Source: Goleter apudmare HA4340-LM2 (GTDB lineage: Bacteria > Cyanobacteriota > Cyanobacteriia > Cyanobacteriales > Nostocaceae). From it: 64,000 nucleotides of DNA. Positions 26,388 to 35,793 of this stretch are shown here, in pieces. The notes beneath the pieces were generated by a model that was given only the letters and a program-made list of their open reading frames with translations, had not been told where the DNA came from and searched no databases. The number at the start of each line of letters is the position of its first letter. Within the stretch, counting starts at the first letter, position 1. The position numbers and the translations under genes are program-made. The stretch spans positions 1-64,000 of the forward strand of contig JAHHHF010000090.1 in assembly GCA_019359495.1 (NCBI GenBank), read 5' to 3'.

Positions 26388-28298
26388 ATGCCTCCAGAAA
26401 CAAGCACCGATGTCATCCGTATCAATGCGAGAAAAACTGATGTATTTGATCTGTTTAACTTCAAGTATTATTCTGGCCCCAATCCCTGTTTGGATACAGG
26501 GGCGCTAGTATTTGATTTTGCACTGACTGAAGCTAGAGAGCCTCTGCCCATAGAAGAGTATGTCTCAATTATTAGCGATCGCTATCCACATTTAGGCGAA
26601 CAGACATACGCATCCTACTCCCATCTTTTTGCTCACACGCTCTCAGAAGTCAATACACTCAATATGGGCTTACACCTCAACCGTTGCAGTGTCCAGTCCT
26701 ATCCCCATTATCTCCGGATTAGCGTCCAAGCACTGCATGAACGTACAAGTAGAGCCACAGCCTACTTTGTTTGGGATTGGTTTGAAGCCATTACTCAACG
26801 TGAAAACTTTTCATTTGAGGAACGACTAGCTACGCTTCAAAGAGGATTCCGCCAATCTGTCTATGGTGGCCCCACTGTTTACGCCTTATTGCGAACCGCC
26901 GATGAACAAGGAATTCCCGCTTTTTATTTGTGGGATGAAGGACTCATGCAATATGGCTATGGTAGAAAACAGGTGCGTGGCGTAGCCACAACATTTAACT
27001 GTGATAGTCATCTCGATTCAGACTTCACCACCCGCAAAGATGACTGCAAAGCATTTTTACAAACCTTAGGTTTCCCCATCCCTAAGGGTGATATTGTCAT
27101 CTCCCAAAAGGAAGCCTTGGCGGTAGCCAAAGAAATTGGTTATCCAGTAGCAGTTAAACCTGTAGTCGGTCACAAAGGCATCGGTGTGACCGCCAATGTG
27201 CAAGACGCTGATGAACTCAAATCTGCTTATGATAGAGCATTAGCAGCTATTCCAGAAGCCCAGCCCATCAGAATCATTGTCGAAACCAGCATATCAGGCT
27301 CGGATTTTCGCTTGCTATGCGTCGATGGCAAATTTGTCGCCGCCACAGAACGCCGTCCTGCATTAGTTGTTGGTGATGGTCACTCAACAATTAAAGAGTT
27401 AATTCAGCATGAAAACCGCAAACCTGCACGACTAGATTCACCCACTTCACCCATGACTAAAATTCAGTTGGATGAAGCAATGGAATTGTATCTAGAAGCT
27501 CAAGGTTTGTCATTAGACAGCGTGGTTGAGAAAGACCAGACTGTTTACCTCCGCAAAGTTGCTAATCTCTCAGCAGGAGGTATAAGTATCAATGCCACGC
27601 ACACAGTTCATCACGACAATATTATTTTGGCACAAGACATTGCCCAATACTTTCAACTAACTTGTCTCGGCATTGATGTAATTACTAAAGATTTGTCTGA
27701 ATCTTGGAAGTCCGGTAACTTTGCCATTTTAGAAATTAATGCTGCACCAGGTATTTTAATGCATCTTAACCCTTCTGTAGGTGAAAGTATTGATGTTCCT
27801 TCCCATCTCTTAGGAACCTTTTTTGAGTCAGCTACAGATGCCAGAATCCCAATTATTACCTTTAATAAAATTTCAGTGACCGAACTGCAAAAAACCATTG
27901 ACCACATTCTGCAACAATATCCAGAATGGACTATTGGCGCTGTTTGCCATGATACCGTTTTCGTGAATCGTTCCGGCAAAAAGTTCAATCAAGAATATAA
28001 CAGTAATATCCAAAGTTTGCTGCGAAATCCTAAACTGGATTTACTAATTGTCGAGTATAGAGAGGATGTTTTAGAAACAGAAGGGATGTTTTACAAAGGT
28101 AGTAACATGGTAGTTTTAGATAACCCCACCGAGATAGAAATGATGTTAATGCGAGATATTTTTGATGGTTCTACAGTAATAATTAGAAAAGGAGACGATA
28201 TCTCAATTAAACGCAAAGGGTTAATTGAAGACTATACCTTAGGTGAAGATGAACCATTCATCCGCGTTTATTTGAAAGAAATCGGCACAATTTTGTAA
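26388..28298 (+). CDS. cphA2: Cyanophycin synthetase 2 (CphA2-type ATP-grasp ligase)
   Basis: 636 aa. The first 210 residues match the N-terminal domain of cyanophycin synthetase (VYGGPTVYALLRTADEQGIP), followed by an ATP-grasp domain with GYPVAVKPVVGHKGIGVT and the metal-binding EINAAPGILMHLNPSVG. The Mur-ligase-like third domain with its GTxGKT loop, present in the ~900-aa CphA1, is absent. A shortened enzyme with a single ATP site defines CphA2 in nitrogen-fixing cyanobacteria, where it joins beta-aspartyl-arginine dipeptides released from cyanophycin. The C-terminal 110 residues replace the missing domain. It is monocistronic. Confidence 0.88.
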   Translation: MPPETSTDVIRINARKTDVFDLFNFKYYSGPNPCLDTGALVFDFALTEAREPLPIEEYVSIISDRYPHLGEQTYASYSHLFAHTLSEVNTLNMGLHLNRCSVQSYPHYLRISVQALHERTSRATAYFVWDWFEAITQRENFSFEERLATLQRGFRQSVYGGPTVYALLRTADEQGIPAFYLWDEGLMQYGYGRKQVRGVATTFNCDSHLDSDFTTRKDDCKAFLQTLGFPIPKGDIVISQKEALAVAKEIGYPVAVKPVVGHKGIGVTANVQDADELKSAYDRALAAIPEAQPIRIIVETSISGSDFRLLCVDGKFVAATERRPALVVGDGHSTIKELIQHENRKPARLDSPTSPMTKIQLDEAMELYLEAQGLSLDSVVEKDQTVYLRKVANLSAGGISINATHTVHHDNIILAQDIAQYFQLTCLGIDVITKDLSESWKSGNFAILEINAAPGILMHLNPSVGESIDVPSHLLGTFFESATDARIPIITFNKISVTELQKTIDHILQQYPEWTIGAVCHDTVFVNRSGKKFNQEYNSNIQSLLRNPKLDLLIVEYREDVLETEGMFYKGSNMVVLDNPTEIEMMLMRDIFDGSTVIIRKGDDISIKRKGLIEDYTLGEDEPFIRVYLKEIGTIL

Positions 28299-28315
28299 TT
28301 TAGTAATATCATGTC

Positions 28316-28351
28316 CAGCCCAAAATCCTGCCCCAATTGCATTTTGGGCTG
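28316..28351. terminator. Inverted repeat between converging cphA2 and ABC ATPase genes
   Basis: CAGCCCAAAAT at 28316-28326 pairs perfectly with ATTTTGGGCTG at 28341-28351. It sits between two stop codons and probably serves as a bidirectional terminator. Confidence 0.65.
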
Positions 28352-28363
28352 TCAGACAAAAAT

Positions 28364-29437
28364 TTATTTCACTGCTCTATCTCTTGCAGCATTGACTAAA
28401 AATTTAATCAGTTCATACAATGAATAATGGGTAGACAAAGTTTTATTGTTGATAACTTGCCACATATACTGTTCATCAATGTATATCACTTCTACTGAAA
28501 TTTTTGTTTTTGTAGCATCTTTGGCAAAAGAATACTTTCCGCTTTGAGTAACCGAAAATCCCACTCTTTGTAAAGCACGAACAGTCCAAACTGCAACGAT
28601 ACCCTCACCCACCACACATATTTCTCCTTTGTGGGGTATATCAAGAGAAAATTGTCCAGAAGCAACATCAAACTCTACACCTTCAGTCTTGAAAGTATCA
28701 GCAAATGCACCGCTCAACACTAAATCTTCCGGTGCGCCAACGTGTAAAACACCATTAGTTGCTAATAACCAAACCCTATCCGCCAAACGTAAAGCCAAAT
28801 CTAAATCATGGGTAGAAAGGAGAATCGCTTGATTAGTTTCTCGTGCTAACTGGCGCAGCAATCGCATAACTTCCACTCGACGTGGTAAATCGAGAAATGC
28901 TGTTGGCTCATCGAGTAACATCACGATAGGAGATTGAGCTAAAGCACGCGCAATCATAATTTTTTGCCGTTCACCATCACTCAATTCACTAACTTGACGT
29001 TGTCTTAAGTGTACCGCTCCGACAGATTTGATAGCCCAAGTGACTATTGCTTCATCTTCAGGCGTCAAGTTTCCCCACCAATCAGTGTAAGGATATCGCC
29101 CCATACTCACCAAGGTGTAAGCTGATAACATTCCCGCCTCAACTTTCTCTGTGAGTACCAAACTCAAACGTTTTGCTAATTCCTGTGGTCGTAAATGATA
29201 TATATTTTCGCCTAAAAGTCTTACCTCACCTGATATTGGGGGTTGCATTCCGGCGAGCGATCGCAGTAATGTAGACTTACCCGCACCATTAGGCCCAAGT
29301 AAACAAACCAGTTCCCCAGCTTGCAAAGACAGAGAAATATCCGATGCCACACACCGAACAGTTCTTCGAAATGTCTTGTAACCAATAGTCAAGTTGTGAG
29401 TTGTTAAAATTGTATTACTCTCAGAATAATAACTCAT
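28364..29437 (-). CDS. FecE-type iron-siderophore ABC ATPase with C-terminal extension
   Basis: Residues 1-255 are a nucleotide-binding domain of the FecE/FhuC/BtuD group: Walker A LGPNGAGKSTLL near 50, signature LSDGERQK near 150, Walker B VMLLDEPTAFLDLP near 170, TTHDLDLAL near 200. A C-terminal extension of about 100 residues (GEGIVAVWTVRALQRVGFSV) is unusual for this group and may be regulatory. It is the last gene of the TonB receptor operon and powers import through the FecCD permease. Confidence 0.88.
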   Translation of the reverse strand: MSYYSESNTILTTHNLTIGYKTFRRTVRCVASDISLSLQAGELVCLLGPNGAGKSTLLRSLAGMQPPISGEVRLLGENIYHLRPQELAKRLSLVLTEKVEAGMLSAYTLVSMGRYPYTDWWGNLTPEDEAIVTWAIKSVGAVHLRQRQVSELSDGERQKIMIARALAQSPIVMLLDEPTAFLDLPRRVEVMRLLRQLARETNQAILLSTHDLDLALRLADRVWLLATNGVLHVGAPEDLVLSGAFADTFKTEGVEFDVASGQFSLDIPHKGEICVVGEGIVAVWTVRALQRVGFSVTQSGKYSFAKDATKTKISVEVIYIDEQYMWQVINNKTLSTHYSLYELIKFLVNAARDRAVK

Positions 29438-29459
29438 AGCAAATTAACCTTAAAAACCC

Positions 29460-29545
29460 TCTACTTACCTCCGTGCCTACCTCCCTTCGGGTTCACCAGT
29501 CGCCTGCGGAGGGAAACCCTCCCGCAGCGCTGGTTCACCGCCTAC
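29460..29545. repeat. Dispersed G/C-rich repeat
   Basis: The gap between ABC ATPase and permease genes holds CTACCTCCCTTCGGGTTCAC and CTCCCGCAGCGCTGGTTCAC, near-direct copies of short Nostoc-type repeats, extending the normally tight operon spacing. Confidence 0.55.
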
Positions 29546-29563
29546 CTCTGCGTTTCAAAAATC

Positions 29564-30646
29564 TTAAAAAGACTTCCGATAATTACGCCGCAGAATTACC
29601 CAAGTCACAACAGGAGTTCCAATCAAAGCCGTAACAGCATTTAAAGGTAAAACCATCTCACTTACCAAAAGTTGAGCAAACAAATCTGCAATTAATGCTA
29701 AAGTTGCCCCTAAAATTGTCACACTAGGGATTAATATTCGATGGTCAGAAGTATTGAAAAGACTACGACACAGATGAGGAATAGCCACACCTAAAAACGC
29801 TATAGGTCCACAAAACGCAGTAATTGACCCCGCTAAAATAGACGCACTTGTAATAATAGAAAATCGGGTTTTCTGCACTGTTAAACCTAAGCTACGCGCA
29901 TAAGACTCCCCAAGCAAAAGTGCATTCAAAGATTTTGATTGCAACAGTGCTACCAACAAACTCATAAGTATCACAGGAATTAAAACAACTAACTGTCTCC
30001 AAGTCACCCCAGCAAAACTACCAAAAGTCCACATGATATAACTTTGAATCCGTTCCCTAGAACTAAATTGCAACAAAATACTCACAATTGCACTAGTAGC
30101 ATAGCCAAACAATAAACCTAAAATCAGCAGAGTCATCGTATCTTGCACTCGGCGAGAAACAACTAACATTATTCCTAACACCGATGCTGCACCAATACTT
30201 GCGGCTAACACTAACCCAAAATCACTAATTATTGCCAAATCTGCTAATAATTTTGGTGTTATAACACTTGCTGTCAGCACAACCAACGCCACACCTAAAC
30301 TTGCACCAGAACTAATACCCAATACAAAAGGCCCCGCTAAGGGATTCTTAAATAGGGTTTGCATTTGTAAGCCACTAACACCTAAAGCCGCACCTGCTAA
30401 AGTTGCAGTTAAAGCTTTAGGTAAACGAAATTTGAGAATAATATTCGTCCATGTTGCTTTTTCTGGTTCTTGTCCCAGTAAAATATTAATTACTTCCTGC
30501 ACAGGGATATCAACTGAACCTAAAGCCAAATCTAGTAAAAATGCCAAGACCAAACCTACAATTAAAATTGAAAAAACTAAACCTGTGATGAATGTGGCTT
30601 TAGTTTTTAGTAGGAATATTAGAGATTTATATTTTTGAGTTAACAT
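29564..30646 (-). CDS. FecCD-family iron-siderophore ABC permease
   Basis: 360 aa with eight to ten membrane segments. Family signatures are visible: FRLPKALTATLAGAALGVSGLQMQ, NPLAGPFVLGISSGASLG, and the cytoplasmic coupling region FCGPIAFLGVAIPHLCRSLF. It forms the membrane channel with the neighbouring ATPase and binding protein. The stop of the upstream binding protein gene and this start share one base (30646), so translation is coupled. Confidence 0.93.
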   Translation of the reverse strand: MLTQKYKSLIFLLKTKATFITGLVFSILIVGLVLAFLLDLALGSVDIPVQEVINILLGQEPEKATWTNIILKFRLPKALTATLAGAALGVSGLQMQTLFKNPLAGPFVLGISSGASLGVALVVLTASVITPKLLADLAIISDFGLVLAASIGAASVLGIMLVVSRRVQDTMTLLILGLLFGYATSAIVSILLQFSSRERIQSYIMWTFGSFAGVTWRQLVVLIPVILMSLLVALLQSKSLNALLLGESYARSLGLTVQKTRFSIITSASILAGSITAFCGPIAFLGVAIPHLCRSLFNTSDHRILIPSVTILGATLALIADLFAQLLVSEMVLPLNAVTALIGTPVVTWVILRRNYRKSF

Positions 30647-31863
30647 TATTTAATCAATTGGTGATAGTAAAATAGTTGATAATTAGGTAATAGCTCTGGA
30701 TGTAGTATTTTAATTAAATCCGATAACACTACATGAGGATTGCTAATTCCCCCTTCCCAGTAATCATTACCACCACTTGCATTCACACGAGCATTATTAT
30801 TATAAAGATTCCCTTCTTTTACAGCCTTAAAATCACTATAGCGACTATCTTCAGCTACTAAATCTTTTAAACTCCGCCAAGATTGGCTAAAATTCAACCA
30901 GTAATCAGCATTCGCTGCACGTTCTAAAACCACTTCAAAAGATAAAGGCAAACTACCAGAAGATTTATCATCACTCCAGAGATAATTTGCTCCTGCATCA
31001 GCGAGATATTTCGCTACATAACTTTTACCCGCCGGCATATACCAAGTACCCTTGAAGTTGAAACCAACAAATACAGTCGGATGATTTTTTACGGCTTGAG
31101 CTTTTTGGACTATTGCTGTATATTTATTAGCAATTTCCTTAAATATCTGTTCTGCTTGTGCTTCTTTATTAAAAAACAAAGCCGTAAATTTTAACCATTC
31201 ACTTCTACCTAGTGGTGTATCTTCCATATATTCAGCATTTATTCCTACTTTCAAACCCGCCTCTGTGAGTTTGGCATAACTATCAGTTTGGGAATTTCCT
31301 GTACCAAAAGTTGTCACCAAGTCAGGATTTAATTCTAATATTTTTTCTATATCCACATTAGAATTATTCCCTACTTGTGCTATCTTTCCGGCTTTGATTC
31401 TCTCAACTACATCAGGAGTATTGACTTGTTTAGTATTACTAATACCAATCAGTTTATCAACTACGCCTAATTTCGCTAGGTGGGGTAAATGAGTAGTAGA
31501 TAGAGAAACTATGGAGTTAATAGGAACTGTAATTACCTGTGCTTGATTAAATCCTTTTGGCGTGGGAGTTCCACATTGGACTAAAGCATATTGAAACTTT
31601 GTGTTGGCATTCTGCCAAGGATTTTTTATAGTGACTATTTTATAGTGTTTATGATACTCTACCACCAAGCCTATGGCATGAGTAATCTTAATTTTATTTG
31701 GGAAGTAATCAGTATTGGGTTCATAGTTTTGAATGCAGCCGTTATTATTGGTATTTGTGGATATGTTAATTGCCGTACTATGGCAAGCAATTACTAAAGT
31801 CGCAATGAGAAAAAACTGACATAAAAAAATAATTTTGGAATGAGGCGATTTGACAAAATTCAT
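30646..31863 (-). CDS. Iron-siderophore (FecB/FhuD-type) ABC substrate-binding lipoprotein
   Basis: The ATG at 31863 starts a lipoprotein signal peptide ending in the lipobox LVIAC. The mature protein has the helical-backbone class III binding-protein fold: LGVVDKLIGISNTKQVNTP, KILELNPDLVTTFGTG and VFVGFNFKGTWYMPAG. It collects a ferric chelate, heme or corrinoid in the periplasm. The same frame stays open upstream to 31926 (LKSNKVIEHRYPPIDKKL), but those residues copy the C-terminus of the neighbouring [2Fe-2S] gene, so I do not include them in the mature gene. Confidence 0.88.
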   Translation of the reverse strand: MNFVKSPHSKIIFLCQFFLIATLVIACHSTAINISTNTNNNGCIQNYEPNTDYFPNKIKITHAIGLVVEYHKHYKIVTIKNPWQNANTKFQYALVQCGTPTPKGFNQAQVITVPINSIVSLSTTHLPHLAKLGVVDKLIGISNTKQVNTPDVVERIKAGKIAQVGNNSNVDIEKILELNPDLVTTFGTGNSQTDSYAKLTEAGLKVGINAEYMEDTPLGRSEWLKFTALFFNKEAQAEQIFKEIANKYTAIVQKAQAVKNHPTVFVGFNFKGTWYMPAGKSYVAKYLADAGANYLWSDDKSSGSLPLSFEVVLERAANADYWLNFSQSWRSLKDLVAEDSRYSDFKAVKEGNLYNNNARVNASGGNDYWEGGISNPHVVLSDLIKILHPELLPNYQLFYYHQLIK

Positions 31864-31883
31864 ATTATCTAATTTTTTATCTA

Positions 31884-31935
31884 TCGGTGGGTAGCGGTGT
31901 TCAATAACTTTATTACTTTTCAACAAATGTTGATT
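31884..31935. repeat. 52-bp direct repeat, copy A (flanks parDE)
   Basis: 44 of 52 positions agree with 32611-32662. The stretch encodes on the minus strand NKVIEHRYPP, matching NKVIEHCYPP at the end of the [2Fe-2S] protein. It lies just before parD. Confidence 0.85.
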
Positions 31936-31997
31936 TGTAGGTTGAATGAAGGCTTCTTGCCCGCTAAAATAATAGATGTAGTTATGCTCAAAAGCTA

Positions 31998-32258
31998 ATG
32001 AATATTAATATTGATATACCTGATGAAATGCGCGTTTATGTCGAGGCACAATTGAAGACAGGTACTTACAACAGCATCGGCGAGTATTTTCTAGACTTGG
32101 TGCAGCAAGACAAAAAACGTAAGGCGCAAGCGAAGTTAGAAATGCTTTTAATTGAAGGTATTAACTCCGACACTCAGGAAGTAACACCAGAATATTGGCA
32201 AAATTTGCGTTCTGCGGTTTTAGATGAAAATGGTACAGCAACACAAAGCAACGCATGA
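31998..32258 (+). CDS. parD: ParD-like ribbon-helix-helix antitoxin
   Basis: 86 aa. The N-terminus INIDIPDEMRVYVEAQLKTG and NSIGEYFLDLVQQDKK match the ParD antitoxin ribbon-helix-helix domain; the C-terminal half is expected to wrap around the toxin. It is read opposite to the surrounding iron-uptake genes. Its stop overlaps the toxin start (ATGA), so the pair is translationally coupled and would autoregulate from the short upstream gap. Confidence 0.85.
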   Translation: MNINIDIPDEMRVYVEAQLKTGTYNSIGEYFLDLVQQDKKRKAQAKLEMLLIEGINSDTQEVTPEYWQNLRSAVLDENGTATQSNA

Positions 32259-32587
32259 GCTATAAGTTAGTTGTCAGAGACCAAGCAACGCAAGATTTGC
32301 GGCAGCAGGCAAATTACATATTGGTCAATGGAAATGCAGATGTAGCGGTGAAATTTCTTCTGGCGGCAGAAATGACGTTTGCTCAGTTGGCAAAAACTCC
32401 CGGTATGGGAAAAGTGACGCAGTTGGTTGTATCTAAATTGGGCGAAATCAGGCAATGGTGCATCAAAGATTTTAAGGATTACTTGATTTTCTATCGCATT
32501 CAGGATGCTACTGTTGAAATTCTGAGGGTATTTCATGGAGCAAGAGATTTGGCAGATTTACTGGGCGAATTAAACGAAGATTTTTAA
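32255..32587 (+). CDS. parE: ParE/RelE-superfamily toxin
   Basis: 110 aa. The sequence SYKLVVRDQATQDLRQQANYI and IRQWCIKDFKDYLIFYRI followed by VEILRVFHGARDL is the ParE fold (plasmid stabilisation toxin); members inhibit gyrase or, in the related RelE branch, cleave mRNA. Which target applies cannot be told from sequence by eye. Four-base overlap with parD. The complete pair seems intact. Confidence 0.88.
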   Translation: MSYKLVVRDQATQDLRQQANYILVNGNADVAVKFLLAAEMTFAQLAKTPGMGKVTQLVVSKLGEIRQWCIKDFKDYLIFYRIQDATVEILRVFHGARDLADLLGELNEDF

Positions 32588-32599
32588 CACAGACCTAAT

Positions 32600-33472
32600 T
32601 TAAATAGACTTCGGTGGATAGCAATGTTCAATAACTTTGTTACCTTTTAGCAAATGTTCATTGACGATAGTTTCAGCTATATTTGAGTGAACGCGGGTGT
32701 ACCAAGTTCTATCATCAGAATAAAATACTACTGGCCCTTGTTGGCAAACTTCCAAGCAGCCAGATGTTCTCACTTCTATATCTAAGCCGGCATTTTCAAC
32801 TGCTGATTTTAAAGCATCAAATGTAGGTTGCCATTTGCGTGAAGGAAGACAGCGAGTAGAAGTACAAACTGAGATATAAGAATGCTTCAGTGGATTTTTG
32901 CTAAACGGGATTGGTTGAATACCCAATACATAAATATCTCTTAATTCCTGATAAAGAGCTAACTTTGAGAAATCAGGTTTACCTTCTGGTAATAAATTCT
33001 CACCATCAACAAAAGGATTAGGTAATAAAATCGTCATCAATTGTTCATCTGCACCATTCCAAAATTGAATCCCCCAATTTCTGGGATTTCCTTCTGTATT
33101 CAACCGACGATAAAAAGCCGCACGACTAACTTGACGCTGCTTTCTAACTTCTATAGGGGTTCTACAAAGAGGCCCACCAAAATTAGTATCAATACACAAA
33201 TGCAAATGCCAACCTTCAGTCGCTACTGTCAAATATCCATCGTAGAGAATACAAAGTTTTGGTGCAACATTAAATTCTAATTCCAAAACACTACCTTGGA
33301 CAATATGCCCCACCCCTACCTGTTGCCAATTCTGCTCAAATAAAGTGTAAAGTAACGATGACAAAACATCACTTCCACAATCAAAATATTCATACTCAAT
33401 TGTCCCACCTGTAGACAAAGCCTCAGTCACAACTTGATTTAACGGTGTAACCAAACAATTAAACTCACTCAT
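32600..33472 (-). CDS. Thioredoxin-like [2Fe-2S] ferredoxin domain protein
   Basis: The last 90 residues form a thioredoxin-like [2Fe-2S] domain: CTSTRC, then about 34 residues later CLEVCQQGPVVFYSDD. The first 190 residues are a separate domain of unknown function (CGSDVLSSLLYTLF, NTEGNPRNWGIQFWNG). The ATG at 33472 is used because GGAGAG precedes it; a second ATG at 33499 lacks this. Position between TonB receptor and ABC binding protein suggests a role in reductive release of iron from a siderophore, which is inference. Confidence 0.82.
   Translation of the reverse strand: MSEFNCLVTPLNQVVTEALSTGGTIEYEYFDCGSDVLSSLLYTLFEQNWQQVGVGHIVQGSVLELEFNVAPKLCILYDGYLTVATEGWHLHLCIDTNFGGPLCRTPIEVRKQRQVSRAAFYRRLNTEGNPRNWGIQFWNGADEQLMTILLPNPFVDGENLLPEGKPDFSKLALYQELRDIYVLGIQPIPFSKNPLKHSYISVCTSTRCLPSRKWQPTFDALKSAVENAGLDIEVRTSGCLEVCQQGPVVFYSDDRTWYTRVHSNIAETIVNEHLLKGNKVIEHCYPPKSI
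32611..32662. repeat. 52-bp direct repeat, copy B (flanks parDE)
   Basis: Lies inside the 3' end of the [2Fe-2S] gene; partner of 31884-31935 on the other side of parDE, in the same orientation. Confidence 0.85.
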
Positions 33473-33510
33473 TTCTAACTCTCCTCTACTTTTCTGCATG
33501 ATACAAAACC

Positions 33511-35655
33511 TTAAAATGTAGAACTCAACCCAACCTGAAAAACTCTCCCTCCATCAGGAAACCCAGGAAACAACTGATAACGCTGGTCAAATATATTATC
33601 TACACTACTTGTCAGTATCAAACTATCACTTAAAGGGACGCGCATTTTGAAATCTAAAGTAGTGTAACCAGACAAAAACTCTGTATTGGTGTTATTCGTT
33701 GGATATCCATTTAAAGAATTCATGAGTAATCCTAAATACCAACCTTGAGGATTTTCATAAGAAACCCCCAAATTTAATTTATCTGCGCCAGCAAACCTCA
33801 ATTCTTTATCAAGTTCCGCCGAATTAGAACTTGCTAAAATCCGGGGATCATTAGCCGTATAGTTAGCAAAAGCGTAGAAATTTTTTGCCAGTTGTAAATT
33901 TAAAGAACCTTCAATCCCCGTAGTTCTGACCAATCCAATATTTTCCCATGTACCTGTATTACCATTAACAGGTGGTGTCAACCTTTTAAAAGCAATAGTA
34001 TCCGATACTGTATTACTAAAGAAAGTCAAGCGTAATAAGCCTATACTACCTAACTTTTGGTCAATACCGATATCAAAACTATCGCCTTTTTCTGGTTTGA
34101 GTTCAGGATTACCAATATTCGTAGGATTATTGTTGAATAAATTAGCAATGGTCGGGGCGCGAAAATTTCTGATATAGTTGGCTCTGAGTGTAATAGAGTG
34201 AGAAATTGCTAACTTTGTACCCACAGATGGAGATGTGAATGAACCATTTACCAAGCTACTGAAATCTTGGCGCACTCCTAAATTAATGCTAAAACTAGCA
34301 GTGAGATTATTTTCATATTTGGCAAAAATTCCCCCTTGACTAATACCGTCATCATAGTTTTCTCTATTTACATTAGTGCCATAATTAAAAGTCGTATTAC
34401 GTACATTTACATTTCGGTAATCGAAGCCATAAACTAAACTCTGATTTTTAGTTAAATTCCAACTATGTGTGGTTTGAATGCCGTAAGAAACTTGGTTGGA
34501 ATCAAAGCGATTTTGAGAAGAAGGTGCGCCACTGCGGTTATCAAACCGAGTATTGAGGAAATCAGTGTAAACTCTAGCTGTTAAGAGCGAATCATCACCG
34601 GTTCCCAATTTAGAATTCCATGTTAAATCCGTGAGAAATTCATCTGTGTATTTGCGATTATTGTCTGTGAGAGAATTGAAAAAGCCTTGACCAAATTGTG
34701 GCTCAGGAATTGGCACTCCTCCTGGTGTTCCCTGTTCTTTGCTTAAGTATAGGTTTGAGAGAGTTAAGGTATTGTGCTTTCCTAAATTTGCCTCTAGCTT
34801 GACATTAAAGTTATTAAATATGACATCATTATTTGTTCTAGTTCCCGCAAAATTGGCTTCAGGAATTGTAAAAGGATAGTTATTTTTTGCTTGGGTACGG
34901 TTATAACCTACAACCCAAGAAATCGCCCCCGCTTTCCCACTATTTTGAATACTTTGTTGCTTTAGTCTATAAGCGCCAATATTGACTTTCGCTTCTGTGG
35001 TGATTTTCTCTGTAGGACGACGGGTAACAATATTAATCACCCCACCTATCGCATCAGAACCATAAAGAGTAGAACCACCTCCTGGTAAAACTTCAACTCT
35101 TTCAATATTATTGGTGGTAAATTCTGAGAGGTCAAAACCACCGCCACCAAGATTATTAATCGGTCTACCATCAAGCAATATTAATACTTGACCAGTATTA
35201 GAACCGCGAATAAATTGACCACTTAAGGCATTAACTTCTGTGCCAACTGTACCATCACCCAAGATACCAGGAAGAAATCGCAGTGCTTCTTTGACAGTTC
35301 TTGCACCTTGTGCTTCCATTTCTTCACCCGTAATTACGTAAACCGGACGGGTAGAATCTTTCACAGTCCCTTCGCTGCGGAAGGGTGAAAATACAGGTTC
35401 ATTTAAGAGTTTGTCAATAACTGTTAGTTCAATGTCGGGTTCAGTTTCTGTTGTGTTTTGAGATATTACTTCTACAACTGGTTGTAAGTCTTTGGCTAAA
35501 CTTTCTTGTTGTGCAAACTCGGATATTGGTAGAACTTCTGTGGCTTTAGTACTATGATTTTCCCACAGTATCCCCTGGGTAAATATCAAACTAGACACAA
35601 CAATTTGAAGTCCGCATCTGGGAACATAATTACTAGACATTGGTGATTTAAGCAA
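33511..35655 (-). CDS. TonB-dependent outer-membrane receptor
   Basis: 714 aa. The plug domain has a TonB box-like start (near residue 75), RPVYVITGEEMEAQGARTV, FIRGSNTGQVLILLDGRP and VEVLPGGGSTLYGSDAIGGV. The C-terminal region is a 22-strand barrel ending in aromatic F. The N-terminal extension carries a short signal-like segment. It should bring a ferric siderophore or similar chelate across the outer membrane, working with the ABC genes downstream. A Fur-box-like palindrome lies 139 bp upstream of the start. Ligand unknown. Confidence 0.93.
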   Translation of the reverse strand: MLKSPMSSNYVPRCGLQIVVSSLIFTQGILWENHSTKATEVLPISEFAQQESLAKDLQPVVEVISQNTTETEPDIELTVIDKLLNEPVFSPFRSEGTVKDSTRPVYVITGEEMEAQGARTVKEALRFLPGILGDGTVGTEVNALSGQFIRGSNTGQVLILLDGRPINNLGGGGFDLSEFTTNNIERVEVLPGGGSTLYGSDAIGGVINIVTRRPTEKITTEAKVNIGAYRLKQQSIQNSGKAGAISWVVGYNRTQAKNNYPFTIPEANFAGTRTNNDVIFNNFNVKLEANLGKHNTLTLSNLYLSKEQGTPGGVPIPEPQFGQGFFNSLTDNNRKYTDEFLTDLTWNSKLGTGDDSLLTARVYTDFLNTRFDNRSGAPSSQNRFDSNQVSYGIQTTHSWNLTKNQSLVYGFDYRNVNVRNTTFNYGTNVNRENYDDGISQGGIFAKYENNLTASFSINLGVRQDFSSLVNGSFTSPSVGTKLAISHSITLRANYIRNFRAPTIANLFNNNPTNIGNPELKPEKGDSFDIGIDQKLGSIGLLRLTFFSNTVSDTIAFKRLTPPVNGNTGTWENIGLVRTTGIEGSLNLQLAKNFYAFANYTANDPRILASSNSAELDKELRFAGADKLNLGVSYENPQGWYLGLLMNSLNGYPTNNTNTEFLSGYTTLDFKMRVPLSDSLILTSSVDNIFDQRYQLFPGFPDGGRVFQVGLSSTF

Positions 35656-35793
35656 ACTATATAACTAAAACAATTGATGTTTGTAGGACAAAAAGCTGAT
35701 TTTGAGTCAGCAAAACCAGGATAAGCATAATGAGATTAGCCACCACTTGTGCAAGGGTGGAGGGCTGATGGCAAAGCCGTATTGCATTTGCAT

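Noticed and set aside
35656-35793. Possible cobalamin riboswitch upstream of the TonB receptor.
   Set aside because: No B12-box consensus found on the minus strand; instead a Fur-like palindrome indicates iron control.
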